Source: JBLHZY01 sp050633265 (lineage in GTDB: Bacteria; Pseudomonadota; Alphaproteobacteria; Rhodobacterales; Rhodobacteraceae). Taken from it: a DNA stretch of 64,000 nt. The translations under genes and the position numbers were made by a program. This document shows positions 1-7,957 of the stretch, one piece after another. Position 1 is the first letter of the stretch. Every line of letters starts with the position of its first letter. Below the pieces are notes generated by a model. That model worked only from the letters and a program-made list of their open reading frames with translations, was not told the DNA's origin and ran no database searches. The DNA lies in assembly GCA_050633265.1 (NCBI GenBank), contig JBOEGE010000001.1:124001-188000 (forward strand). The letters are read 5' to 3'.

Positions 1-725
1 AGGCGCGCGGCGGCACAGCACGCCATGATGCGGTCGCTTGGGGCTATGCGCGCGCCTGCTCGGATATGGGGATGGACATCATCCAACAATGCGAAGTCAC
101 CGGGGTGCGCCAAAGCGCCGGGCGGGTGACAGGGATTGAAACGAGCAAAGGCTTTATCGGCTGCAAAACCCTTGGCATGGTTGTTGCGGGCCATTCAGGC
201 CAGCTGGCAGAGATGGCTGGTTTTCGCCTCCCGATCGAGGCCGTGGCCCTGCAAGCCCTTGTTTCTGAACCGATAAAACCTTGCATGGATGTGGTCGTTA
301 TGGCCAATACGGTACATGGCTATATGAGCCAATCGGATAAAGGCGAGATGGTGATTGGCGGCGGCACGGACGGGTTTAACAATTTTACCCAACGCGGCAG
401 CTTCCATCATATCGAGGAAACCGTGCGCGCGCTGGTCGAGACATTCCCAATGCTCTCGCGGCTCAAAATGCTGCGCCAATGGGGCGGGATTGTTGATATG
501 ACAGGGGATCGCTCGCCGCTGATCTCGCCGACGCCGCTGAAGGGCTGTTTCGTCAACTGCGGCTGGGGCACGGGCGGCTTTAAGGCCATCCCCGGATCAG
601 GCTGGGCCATGGCCGAGATGATGGCAAAAGGCGCGCCGGGGCCACTGGCCGCGGCCTTCGGGATCGAGCGTTTTCGCGAAGGGCGGTTTATTGATGAAAG
701 TGTCGCGGCAGGGGTAGCGCATTGA
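1..725 (+). CDS. soxB: Sarcosine oxidase beta subunit, 3' part (soxB)
   Basis: C-terminal part of the flavoprotein beta subunit of heterotetrameric sarcosine oxidase, which demethylates sarcosine to glycine, formaldehyde (passed to tetrahydrofolate) and peroxide. The frame is open from base 3 with RGGTARHDAVAWGYARA, a stretch typical of SoxB, so the start lies outside the window. The C-terminal FAD-domain sequence around GCFVNCGWGTGGFKAIPGSG is also typical of the family. It is followed by the rest of the operon (soxD, soxA, soxG), but first by two small genes not normally found in this operon. The stop overlaps the next possible start by 4 bases, so the genes are probably translationally coupled. 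Confidence 0.95.
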   Translation, partial: ARGGTARHDAVAWGYARACSDMGMDIIQQCEVTGVRQSAGRVTGIETSKGFIGCKTLGMVVAGHSGQLAEMAGFRLPIEAVALQALVSEPIKPCMDVVVMANTVHGYMSQSDKGEMVIGGGTDGFNNFTQRGSFHHIEETVRALVETFPMLSRLKMLRQWGGIVDMTGDRSPLISPTPLKGCFVNCGWGTGGFKAIPGSGWAMAEMMAKGAPGPLAAAFGIERFREGRFIDESVAAGVAH

Positions 726-976
726 TTTATATGCTTAAATTAGCGCCGACAGCCTCTTTTTCAAAGCCGGCCACGCGGGACATGAACGCCACCACCGCGC
801 GCTTGGTTATGGGTCGAATCGCCCTTGCGATGCAAGCCACGCCAAACGGCAAGAACGGCAATCAGCGCCATTATCCCAAGGGGTACAATTTTCAAAATCG
901 GGGCCATGCGCAAGAAATGGGATTTTATGGGCTTGATTTCAAGGGGTTGGGCGATCTTGAAGGGGCAACCGTATGA
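722..976 (+). CDS. Small hypothetical protein inside the sox operon
   Basis: Encodes about 84 residues with no family I recognise. A TTG start at 722 overlaps the soxB stop (TTGA) with an AGGGG sequence about 9 bases upstream; an ATG at 731 is the alternative. The stop overlaps the next gene's ATG (ATGA at 973). These two 4-base overlaps are the main evidence that the gene is real. The product is soluble-looking and basic, rich in Asn, Gly and Tyr in its second half (for example HYPKGYNFQNRG), and lacks cysteines and membrane segments. It could still be non-coding spacer; the function is unknown. Confidence 0.5.
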   Translation: MIYMLKLAPTASFSKPATRDMNATTARLVMGRIALAMQATPNGKNGNQRHYPKGYNFQNRGHAQEMGFYGLDFKGLGDLEGATV

Positions 977-1425
977 AAACCAGCCTCGCCAAAACGCTCC
1001 CGCCGCGCCTGTCGCGTATCGTTGCCATCATCGCGCTGACGCTCTATTTGCTCGGCACAATCGCTGCGCTCTATGCGCTCAACCCGGGCGCGTTTCATCG
1101 TTTTGGCTCGCTCGGCGTGGCCGCCGCGATCCTGTTTTTCACCGATCGCCTGCTGCAAATTGAGCTCAAACGCCAAGCCGCCGTTGAGCGGATTTTGCAC
1201 GAATACGGGCTTGAACTGGAAGTGCTGAAAGAAGGCGTTGCGCCGCAAGACATGCCAAAAGAAGGCTTTTTGACCGATTATCTGCGCGAAGAGGGGCATT
1301 TTGCCGGGCTGCGCCATGCCGCCGAGAGGACAAATGCGCGCAATATCATCCTGTTGACGCTGGCAACCCTGCAATGGGGGTTTGGCGATCTGGCGCTGCG
1401 CTTGGCATTGGGGCAGGGCGGATGA
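973..1425 (+). CDS. Small membrane protein inside the sox operon
   Basis: Encodes 150 residues. Three hydrophobic segments are visible, at about residues 12-36, 43-60 and 123-145. Between the second and third lies a charged, helical-looking cytoplasmic stretch (LKRQAAVERILHEYGLELEV and onward) that could form a coiled coil. The ATG overlaps the preceding stop by 4 bases, and soxD follows 52 bases later, so it is probably co-transcribed with sarcosine oxidase. I do not recognise the family. A membrane partner for substrate uptake or for anchoring is imaginable, but nothing in the sequence shows it. Confidence 0.7.
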   Translation: MKTSLAKTLPPRLSRIVAIIALTLYLLGTIAALYALNPGAFHRFGSLGVAAAILFFTDRLLQIELKRQAAVERILHEYGLELEVLKEGVAPQDMPKEGFLTDYLREEGHFAGLRHAAERTNARNIILLTLATLQWGFGDLALRLALGQGG

Positions 1426-1477
1426 AGAGAGATAAATCAAAGGCCTATACGGCAAAGTTAAACCATTTGAGGCGCCC

Positions 1478-1828
1478 ATGCTGATCCTGAAATGCCCCTA
1501 TTGCGGCGTGATCGCCGATGAAACCGAGCTCGCCCCCGGCGGCGAGGCCCATCTCAAACGGATGGGGCCAGCGGCCAATGACATGGATTTTGAGGCCTAT
1601 CTCTTTGGCCGCAACAATCCCAAAGGCGTTCATTTTGAGCGCTGGCGCCATGTTTACGGCTGCGGCAAATGGTTCCTCGCGGCGCGCTGTACGGCCACTT
1701 TGGAAGTCTTTGGAACCTATCCCGCCCAAAGCAAAACCCTGCCCAAAGCGCTGATCACTGCGATCAAGAAAAAGCGCCCGGACTGGCCCGGAATTGCAAA
1801 CACTGCGCCGAAGGGAGCCAAGCAATGA
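1478..1828 (+). CDS. soxD: Sarcosine oxidase delta subunit
   Basis: Small zinc-binding delta subunit of heterotetrameric sarcosine oxidase, 116 residues, the usual size. Cys6 and Cys9 (CPYCG) plus His58 and Cys62 (RHVYGCGKW) match the four zinc ligands known in this subunit. The conserved core MDFEAYLFGRNNPKG followed by ERWRH is also typical. The stop overlaps the soxA ATG by 4 bases, supporting coupled translation of the complex. Confidence 0.96.
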   Translation: MLILKCPYCGVIADETELAPGGEAHLKRMGPAANDMDFEAYLFGRNNPKGVHFERWRHVYGCGKWFLAARCTATLEVFGTYPAQSKTLPKALITAIKKKRPDWPGIANTAPKGAKQ

Positions 1829-4800
1829 GCTTTCGTCTTCCTGCCGGCGGGCGGCTGATAAATTCTGCTAAGCCACTGAAATTTAGGTTTAACGGCAAAG
1901 CCTTTGAGGGGTTTGAAGGCGATACTTTGGCCTCGGCTTTGATGGGCAGCGGGCAGATGCTTATGGGGCGCTCGTTTAAATATCACCGCCCGCGCGGCGC
2001 TGTGGCTACTGGCGCGGAAGAGCCGAATGCGCTTGTCGGTCTGGGGCAGGGCGCACGTTTTGAGCCGAACCAACGCGCCACCACCACAGAGCTTTTCGAG
2101 GGGCTCAGCGCCCAGAGCCAGAACCATTGGCCAAGCCTCAACTTCGACGTGGGCGCGCTCAATGCCCGGATCGCCCGCTTTCTGCCCGCTGGTTTCTACT
2201 ACAAAACCTTCATGGCCCCGCGCGCCGCTTGGAAACATATCTTCGAGCCGTTCATTCGCAAATCCGCCGGCCTTGGCGCCGCCCCAACCGCGCGCGATGC
2301 GGATCGATATGAACATGCCTATCTGCATCTGGATGTTCTGATCATTGGCGGCGGGATCGCGGGCATCACTGCGGCCTTGGCGGCTGCAAAGGGCGGCGGG
2401 CGCGTGATGCTGATCGAACAGACAGCCCATTGGGGCGGGCGCGCGCCGGTTGATGGCGCCAAGATCGGCGATGAACTGGCTGATTATTGGATTAAGGACG
2501 CCATCGAGCAGCTTGAAAAATATGAAAATGTAACCCTGATGAAGCGCTGCACGGGCGCTGGCATCTATGATCACGGCTATGCGCTTGCCTATCAGCGCCT
2601 CTCGGATCACAGCCCCGAAAACGGCCTCCCGCGCCATCGGCTTTGGCGCATTCGGGCGGGCCGGATCATCAATGCAGCCGGTGCGATTGAGCGGCCACTT
2701 TCCTTTGCGGGCAATGATATTCCCGGCGTGATGCTTGCCTCTGCGATGCGCGATTATCTGATCAATTGGGGCGTCGCTGTTGGGCAGCGGGCTGTGATTG
2801 TGACCAACAATGATGATGCCTACCGCACCGCGATTGCGCTGAGCGAGGCGGGGATCAAAATCCCTGCGATCATCGAGGCGCGCGCGCAGGCCACTGGCCC
2901 CTTGGCGCAGATCGCGCGCGACATGGGCATTCGCATTCTAGAAGGGCGCGGCATTGCGCAGGTCCATGGCAAAAAGGGCGTTGAGCGGGTCAGCGTCAGC
3001 GCGGTTGAAGGGATGGGCGGCGCGCGTGAGGATATTCTATGCGATGCGGTTGCTATGTCTGGTGGCTGGTCGCCTGTGGTGCATCTTTGGTCCCATTGCG
3101 GCGGCAAATTGATCTGGGACGACGCGCAATCCCATTTCCGCCCCGATCCAAACCGCCCCCCTTTGGGCGCAGATGGGCAGGGCTTTATGCATTGCGCAGG
3201 CGCGGCGGCGGGCCCGCTTGAAACGGCCGATATTTTGCAAAATGCCCATGCAGCAGGCAAGGCCGCCGCACAAGAGACAGGCGGCAAAGCGGTTCGCGCA
3301 TTGGCCCCCACAGCCGCCCTCGAAAGTGCCCAGCCGATGGAACCGATCTGGATCATGCCCAAGAGCGCAGGGCCAGAGCTACGGGCCAAAATGTGGCTCG
3401 ATTTTCAGAATGATGTGAAGGTTTCCGATGTTCAACTCGCCGCGCGCGAAGGCTATGAAAGCGTTGAACATACCAAGCGCTACACAACGCTTGGCATGGC
3501 CACCGATCAAGGAAAGCTCAGCAATATCAACGGTCTTGCGGTCTTAGCTGATGCGCTCCAAGCACAAATCCCGCAGGTCGGCACAACGACCTTTCGCCCC
3601 CCCTATACCCCGATCTCCATGGGCGCGATTGCCGGCGAGGCGCGCGGCGCCCTGTTTCAGCCGATCCGCAAAACCCCAATCCACGACTGGCACGAGGCCA
3701 AAGGCGCCTATTTCGAGCCGGTGGGCCAGTGGCACCGCCCCTATTGCTATCCAACAAGCCATGAGAGCCACGCAGAGGCCGTTCAACGCGAGGTGATCAA
3801 CACGCGCGAAAATGTTGGGCTGCTGGATGCCTCGACCTTGGGCAAAATCATCGTCAAAGGCCCCGATGCCGGGCGCTTCCTCGATATGATCTATACCAAT
3901 CTGATGTCCTCTCTGCCGGTGGGCAAATGCCGCTATGGGTTGATGTGTAATGAGAACGGTTTTTTGATCGACGATGGCGTGGTGGCGCGCCTCTCCGAGG
4001 ATACGTTTCTGTGCCACACAACGACCGGTGGCGCGGATCGCATTCATGCCCATATGGAGGATTGGCTGCAATGCGAATGGTGGGATTGGCAGGTCTATAC
4101 CTCTAATATTACAGAACAATATGCCCAAATCGCCATTGTCGGCCCAAAGGCGCGCACCCTGCTGGAAGCCCTTGGCGGGATGGATGTCAGCCGCGCCGCG
4201 CTGCCCTTTATGCAATGGGGCGATGGCCAGTTGGGCGGCTTTGGCGTGCGGGTTTTCCGCATCTCGTTTTCGGGCGAATTGAGCTATGAGATCGCCGTTC
4301 CTGCCGGGCAAGGACGCGCCTTTTGGGAGGCATGTCTGGCCGCCGGCGCGCCGCTCGGGATGATGCCATACGGGACAGAAGCCCTGCATATCCTGCGCGC
4401 CGAGAAGGGCTTTATCATGATCGGGGATGAGACCGACGGGACCGTGATCCCGCAGGATCTTGGGCTCAATTGGGCGATCTCCAAAAAGAAAACCGATTAC
4501 TTGGGCAAACGGGCGCAAGCGCGCAGCCATATGATCGATCCGGCGCGCTGGCGGCTCGTTGGGCTCGAAACATTGGATGGCTCTGTGCTGCCCGATGGCG
4601 CCTATGCGGTTGAACCCGATACGCTGAATGAGCTGGGGCAGGGCAAGATGATCGGCCGCGTAACCTCAAGTTATCACTCGCCAAATTTAGGCCAGGGGAT
4701 CGCGATGGGGCTTGTCGAGCGCGGGCCAGAACGAATGGGAGAGGTGCTGCAATTTCCGCGCCTTGGCAAAGATGCAGGCGTGATCCACGCGCGTATTTGC

Positions 4801-4845
4801 GATCCGGTTTTCTATGATAAAGACGGGGCGAAAAGCGATGCATGA
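1825..4845 (+). CDS. soxA: Sarcosine oxidase alpha subunit
   Basis: Large subunit (1006 residues) of heterotetrameric sarcosine oxidase. It binds NAD+ and forms the folate site where formaldehyde is captured as 5,10-methylene-tetrahydrofolate. Domains in order: an N-terminal ferredoxin-like fold at about 15-105 with SFKYHRPRG, a Rossmann nucleotide-binding domain with GGGIAG near residue 175, and a C-terminal GcvT/aminomethyltransferase-type domain from about 620. An open frame extends upstream to 1669, but the ATG at 1825 overlaps the soxD stop and begins with the family N-terminus MSFRLPAGG, so that start is used. No frameshift or missing segment is apparent. Confidence 0.96.
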   Translation: MSFRLPAGGRLINSAKPLKFRFNGKAFEGFEGDTLASALMGSGQMLMGRSFKYHRPRGAVATGAEEPNALVGLGQGARFEPNQRATTTELFEGLSAQSQNHWPSLNFDVGALNARIARFLPAGFYYKTFMAPRAAWKHIFEPFIRKSAGLGAAPTARDADRYEHAYLHLDVLIIGGGIAGITAALAAAKGGGRVMLIEQTAHWGGRAPVDGAKIGDELADYWIKDAIEQLEKYENVTLMKRCTGAGIYDHGYALAYQRLSDHSPENGLPRHRLWRIRAGRIINAAGAIERPLSFAGNDIPGVMLASAMRDYLINWGVAVGQRAVIVTNNDDAYRTAIALSEAGIKIPAIIEARAQATGPLAQIARDMGIRILEGRGIAQVHGKKGVERVSVSAVEGMGGAREDILCDAVAMSGGWSPVVHLWSHCGGKLIWDDAQSHFRPDPNRPPLGADGQGFMHCAGAAAGPLETADILQNAHAAGKAAAQETGGKAVRALAPTAALESAQPMEPIWIMPKSAGPELRAKMWLDFQNDVKVSDVQLAAREGYESVEHTKRYTTLGMATDQGKLSNINGLAVLADALQAQIPQVGTTTFRPPYTPISMGAIAGEARGALFQPIRKTPIHDWHEAKGAYFEPVGQWHRPYCYPTSHESHAEAVQREVINTRENVGLLDASTLGKIIVKGPDAGRFLDMIYTNLMSSLPVGKCRYGLMCNENGFLIDDGVVARLSEDTFLCHTTTGGADRIHAHMEDWLQCEWWDWQVYTSNITEQYAQIAIVGPKARTLLEALGGMDVSRAALPFMQWGDGQLGGFGVRVFRISFSGELSYEIAVPAGQGRAFWEACLAAGAPLGMMPYGTEALHILRAEKGFIMIGDETDGTVIPQDLGLNWAISKKKTDYLGKRAQARSHMIDPARWRLVGLETLDGSVLPDGAYAVEPDTLNELGQGKMIGRVTSSYHSPNLGQGIAMGLVERGPERMGEVLQFPRLGKDAGVIHARICDPVFYDKDGAKSDA

Positions 4846-5404
4846 TCCAGCAACAGCGCTCAATAACGCGCATTTCGAAGGCTTTGTAACCCTCCAGGAA
4901 ATGCCCCTGCGCGGGATGATTGCCCTGCGCACAGATATCGGCGCGCATAAAGCGGCCAGATTGATCAAAAAGCTTACGGGCTGCGCGATCCCTGCACCAA
5001 ATGAAGCCTGCTTTGGCGCGGATCACTCTGTTTTGTGGATGTCGCCGGATGAGCTCCTGATCCTCTGCGATTATCACGCCGCGCATGGGCTTGCGGTCGC
5101 GTTGCGCGAAGGGCTCGCGGGCCTGCATGCGCTTGTCACTGTGGTCTCAGATGCGCGCAGCAGTTTTCAGATCATCGGCCCGGCTTGGCGCGATGTCTTG
5201 GCCAAATTGACCCCGGCCGATGTCTCTCCCAAAGCCTTTCCCGCCGGAATGCTGCGCCGCTCAAGGATCGCCCAAACCGCAGCCGCATTCTGGAGCGAAG
5301 ACGGGCAAAGCTGCGAGCTGATCTGCTTTCGCTCCGTGGCCGAATACACGTTCGAACTGCTCAAAACCTCTGCCCAACCGGGCAGCGAATTGGGTGTTTT
5401 TTAA
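4838..5404 (+). CDS. soxG: Sarcosine oxidase gamma subunit
   Basis: Smallest flavin-free structural subunit of heterotetrameric sarcosine oxidase, distantly related to the GcvT fold; 188 residues, the normal length. Typical features include a central LWMSPDELLILC and the C-terminal RSVAEYTFELL. The ATG at 4838 overlaps the end of soxA by 8 bases; an in-frame ATG at 4814 lies deeper inside soxA and is less likely. It is the last gene of the operon here. The folate genes sometimes found next (purU, folD) are absent and sodB follows. Confidence 0.92.
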   Translation: MHDPATALNNAHFEGFVTLQEMPLRGMIALRTDIGAHKAARLIKKLTGCAIPAPNEACFGADHSVLWMSPDELLILCDYHAAHGLAVALREGLAGLHALVTVVSDARSSFQIIGPAWRDVLAKLTPADVSPKAFPAGMLRRSRIAQTAAAFWSEDGQSCELICFRSVAEYTFELLKTSAQPGSELGVF

Positions 5405-5432
5405 TCCTCCCGATGAAATCTGCGCCCGCTCA

Positions 5433-5455
5433 CTTTTTCTTGGCAAAAATACTCA
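5433..5455 (-). repeat. Dispersed intergenic repeat, copy 1
   Basis: Read on the minus strand this is a 23-bp copy of a short element with core GAGTATTTTTGCCAAG followed by AAAAAG. Four more copies lie at 38958-38980, 43765-43787, 55661-55683 and 58954-58976, all between genes. This copy sits between soxG and sodB. Confidence 0.75.
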
Positions 5456-5571
5456 AATCCAACCTGCGCCCCTCAAGGGGACTTTAGCCTATTTGCGCCA
5501 AAAGGGCTTGACCCTGCGCGCGAGGAGGCACAGGTATAGGCCAACGAAATGAACGCATAAAGGGGCTTAAA

Positions 5572-6171
5572 ATGGCTTTTGAACTTCCCGATCTTCCCTA
5601 CGCACATGATGCTTTGGCCGATCTCGGCATGTCTAAAGAGACGCTCGAATATCACCACGATCTGCACCACAAAGCTTACGTCGACAATGGCAACAAGCTG
5701 ATTGCTGGCACCGAGTGGGATGGCAAATCCCTCGAAGAGATCATCAAAGGCACATATAACGCCACTTCGGTTGCGCAAAACGGCATTTTCAACAACATCT
5801 CCCAGCTCTGGAACCACAACCAATTTTGGGAAATGATGGGCCCAGGCGGCAAGACAATGCCCTCCGAGCTGACCGCCGCCCTGACCGAAAGCTTTGGCTC
5901 GGTTGACAAATTCAAAGAAGAATTCGCCGCCGCAGGCGCAGGCCAGTTCGGCTCTGGCTGGGCTTGGCTGGTCAAAGACACAGACGGCGCGCTCAAAGTG
6001 ACCAAAACAGAAAACGGCGTTAATCCGGTCTGCTTTGGCCAAACCGCGCTTTTGGGTTGCGATGTTTGGGAACATTCCTACTACATCGATTTCCGCAACA
6101 AACGCCCCGCATATCTGACCAACTTCCTCGAAAAACTGGTCGATTGGGAAAATGTCGCAGGCCGCCTATAA
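5572..6171 (+). CDS. sodB: Superoxide dismutase (Fe/Mn family, probably Fe)
   Basis: Cytoplasmic dismutase converting superoxide to peroxide and oxygen, 199 residues. The metal ligands are visible as His28 (LEYHHDLHH), His82 (LWNHNQFW), Asp164 and His168 (DVWEHSYYIDF). The Gln in ISQLWNH lies where iron-type enzymes carry their active-site Gln, so iron is the more likely metal, though sequence alone does not settle it. A purine-rich AAAGGGGC lies just before the ATG, and a strong hairpin terminator follows, so it appears to be a single-gene unit. Peroxide-producing sarcosine oxidase is its upstream neighbour. Confidence 0.95.
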   Translation: MAFELPDLPYAHDALADLGMSKETLEYHHDLHHKAYVDNGNKLIAGTEWDGKSLEEIIKGTYNATSVAQNGIFNNISQLWNHNQFWEMMGPGGKTMPSELTAALTESFGSVDKFKEEFAAAGAGQFGSGWAWLVKDTDGALKVTKTENGVNPVCFGQTALLGCDVWEHSYYIDFRNKRPAYLTNFLEKLVDWENVAGRL

Positions 6172-6201
6172 GGCGCGCAGGCACCGAAAATTCTGAGAAA
6201 A

Positions 6202-6227
6202 GGGCGCCCAATCGGAGCGCCCTTTTT
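6202..6227 (+). terminator. Rho-independent terminator of sodB
   Basis: A 6-bp GC stem (GGGCGC and GCGCCC, 6202-6207 and 6217-6222) is followed directly by TTTTT, 31 bases after the sodB stop. Confidence 0.85.
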
Positions 6228-6356
6228 GCTGATCAATGCCCTTGATCCCCTTGTGCGCGCAAGCCAATTTGCCCGCCGCTGCATGCCCCATTTTACGTTG
6301 CGCCCACGCGCGCTTCATGCGCTACTGAGCCCTCAATTCCCGCCAAAGGAAACCCA

Positions 6357-7328
6357 ATGAGCGCACCGGCAAAAGGCATTATAGCGATGATCGCGGCCTG
6401 CGTGATCTGGAGCTTTTCATCGCTTTATTACAAGCTTTTGGCCGATATTCCGCCCCTCGAAGTGCTTGGGCACCGCTCTTTTTGGTCGTTGGTTTTCTTT
6501 ATGATCCTGTTGGCCGCACAGCGCCGTTTGCCCGCCCTTTGGGCCTTGCTCAAGGATCGCCGCGCGATGCGGATCGTTGCATTTGCAGCGGTGATGATCT
6601 CGGCCAATTGGTTTTTCTTTATCTTCGCGGTGCAAAACGGCCATGCGATGGATGCAAGCTTTGGCTATTATATATTCCCGCTTCTGGCCGTTTTGATCGG
6701 AACAATCGCTTTCAAAGAACGCCTTGATTTAAAGCAGAAAATCGCGATTTTCATGGTGGTTTTGGCGGTGGTCGCGCTCTCTGTTGGGCTTGGGCGATTG
6801 CCCTTTGTGGCGCTGGCCCTCGCGATCACATTTGCGCTGTATGGGGTGGCCAAACGCGGCCTCGATGCGGGGCCCGTGATCAGCGTGACGGCAGAGGTTG
6901 TTTTGCTTGGGCCGATTGCGCTGATCTGGCTTTTGGGGGTTCATTTCGCCGGCTGGCAAGGGATCGCCGGGGCAGGGGATGCATTGGGCGCGGCGGCGCG
7001 TGATGCGGCACCTCTCCCACAGATCCAAAGCGCCTTTTTCGGCAGGGATTGGCCTGTGAGCCTGCTTTTGATCTTTGCAGGCCCGCTGACAGCGACCCCG
7101 CTGATCCTGTTTTCTTATGCCACCAAACGGATCAATTACGCGACCCTCGGCCTTGTGCAATATCTCAATCCAACGATCCAATTTAGCATCGCTGTGGGCC
7201 TCTATGGAGAGGTATTTACCCGGGCGCATGCTCTTGCCTTCCCGCTGATCTGGGCCGCGCTTGCGCTTTATACCTATTCGGCAATTGCCGCCGAAAGATC
7301 GCGCGCCAAAGCCGCTGCGATGGCCTGA
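6357..7328 (+). CDS. rarD: EamA-family transporter, RarD type
   Basis: Inner-membrane permease of the drug/metabolite transporter superfamily, 323 residues with about ten hydrophobic segments arranged as two EamA repeats. The RarD hallmark is seen in the N-terminal IIAMIAACVIWSFSSLYYK and the HRSFWS that follows. The C-terminal half has YATKRINYATLGLVQYLNP, also characteristic. The substrate of the subfamily is not established. The last 55 bases overlap the 3' end of the opposite-strand LOG-family gene. Confidence 0.9.
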   Translation: MSAPAKGIIAMIAACVIWSFSSLYYKLLADIPPLEVLGHRSFWSLVFFMILLAAQRRLPALWALLKDRRAMRIVAFAAVMISANWFFFIFAVQNGHAMDASFGYYIFPLLAVLIGTIAFKERLDLKQKIAIFMVVLAVVALSVGLGRLPFVALALAITFALYGVAKRGLDAGPVISVTAEVVLLGPIALIWLLGVHFAGWQGIAGAGDALGAAARDAAPLPQIQSAFFGRDWPVSLLLIFAGPLTATPLILFSYATKRINYATLGLVQYLNPTIQFSIAVGLYGEVFTRAHALAFPLIWAALALYTYSAIAAERSRAKAAAMA

Positions 7329-7858
7329 GCATCGGGCAAAACGCGGATGAATTCGAGAATGGAGCCCTCGGCAAACCCTTGGGCCACAACATGATCCATC
7401 AGCGCGATCAGCGGATCCCAATACCCATTCACGTTCATCAAATAGATCGGCTTTTCATGCAGGCCAAGCTGGCGCCATGTGAGCACTTCAAACAGTTCAT
7501 CCAGCGATCCCGCGCCCCCAGGAAGAACGACAATTGCGTCTGAATTCATATACATAACCTTTTTACGCTCATGCATATTCTCGGTGATGATAAAGCGGGT
7601 CAGATCGCGTTTGCCGACCTCATATTTGAGAAGATGGGTTGGGATCACGCCAAAAGTCTCGCCGCCCGCCTCTTGCGTTGCATTGGCCACGGCCCCCATC
7701 AAGCCAACATCCCCAGCCCCATAAACGAGCCGAAATTGCGCCCCCGCAAGCAAGGCCCCAAGAGCGCGCGCCTGGGCTTCATAGGCCGGATCAGCCCCCA
7801 TGCGCGAGCCGCAATAGACACAGACCGAGAGTTTGGCGGCATCGGATGGCAGTGACAT
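7274..7858 (-). CDS. LOG-family protein (TIGR00730, phosphoribohydrolase-like)
   Basis: Cytosolic Rossmann-fold protein of the LOG/lysine decarboxylase-like family, 194 residues. Characterised members release the base from cytokinin-type nucleoside monophosphates; the bacterial role is often unclear. Visible motifs are VCVYCGSRMG near the N-terminus, VYGAGDVGLMG, and PGGAGSLDEL, which corresponds to the family signature PGGxGTxxE but with Ser in place of Thr. The Glu of the signature is kept, so activity is not excluded. The gene converges on rarD with a 55-base overlap and is divergent from the LysM gene. Confidence 0.88.
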   Translation of the reverse strand: MSLPSDAAKLSVCVYCGSRMGADPAYEAQARALGALLAGAQFRLVYGAGDVGLMGAVANATQEAGGETFGVIPTHLLKYEVGKRDLTRFIITENMHERKKVMYMNSDAIVVLPGGAGSLDELFEVLTWRQLGLHEKPIYLMNVNGYWDPLIALMDHVVAQGFAEGSILEFIRVLPDAQAIAAALARDLSAAIAE

Positions 7859-7957
7859 GAATTTCCCTTCGCTAAATGCTGTTTTGACCCGTGTTACCTT
7901 GGTTGCTATGGTCTCTCAAGCGCTGCATGGGGAGTGGCGCACAGGGGAGAGACGAGA

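Noticed and set aside
1669..1824. Longer N-terminus for soxA
   Set aside because: The extension runs through soxD in another frame, has no conserved sequence, and the ATG at 1825 overlaps the soxD stop and fits the family.
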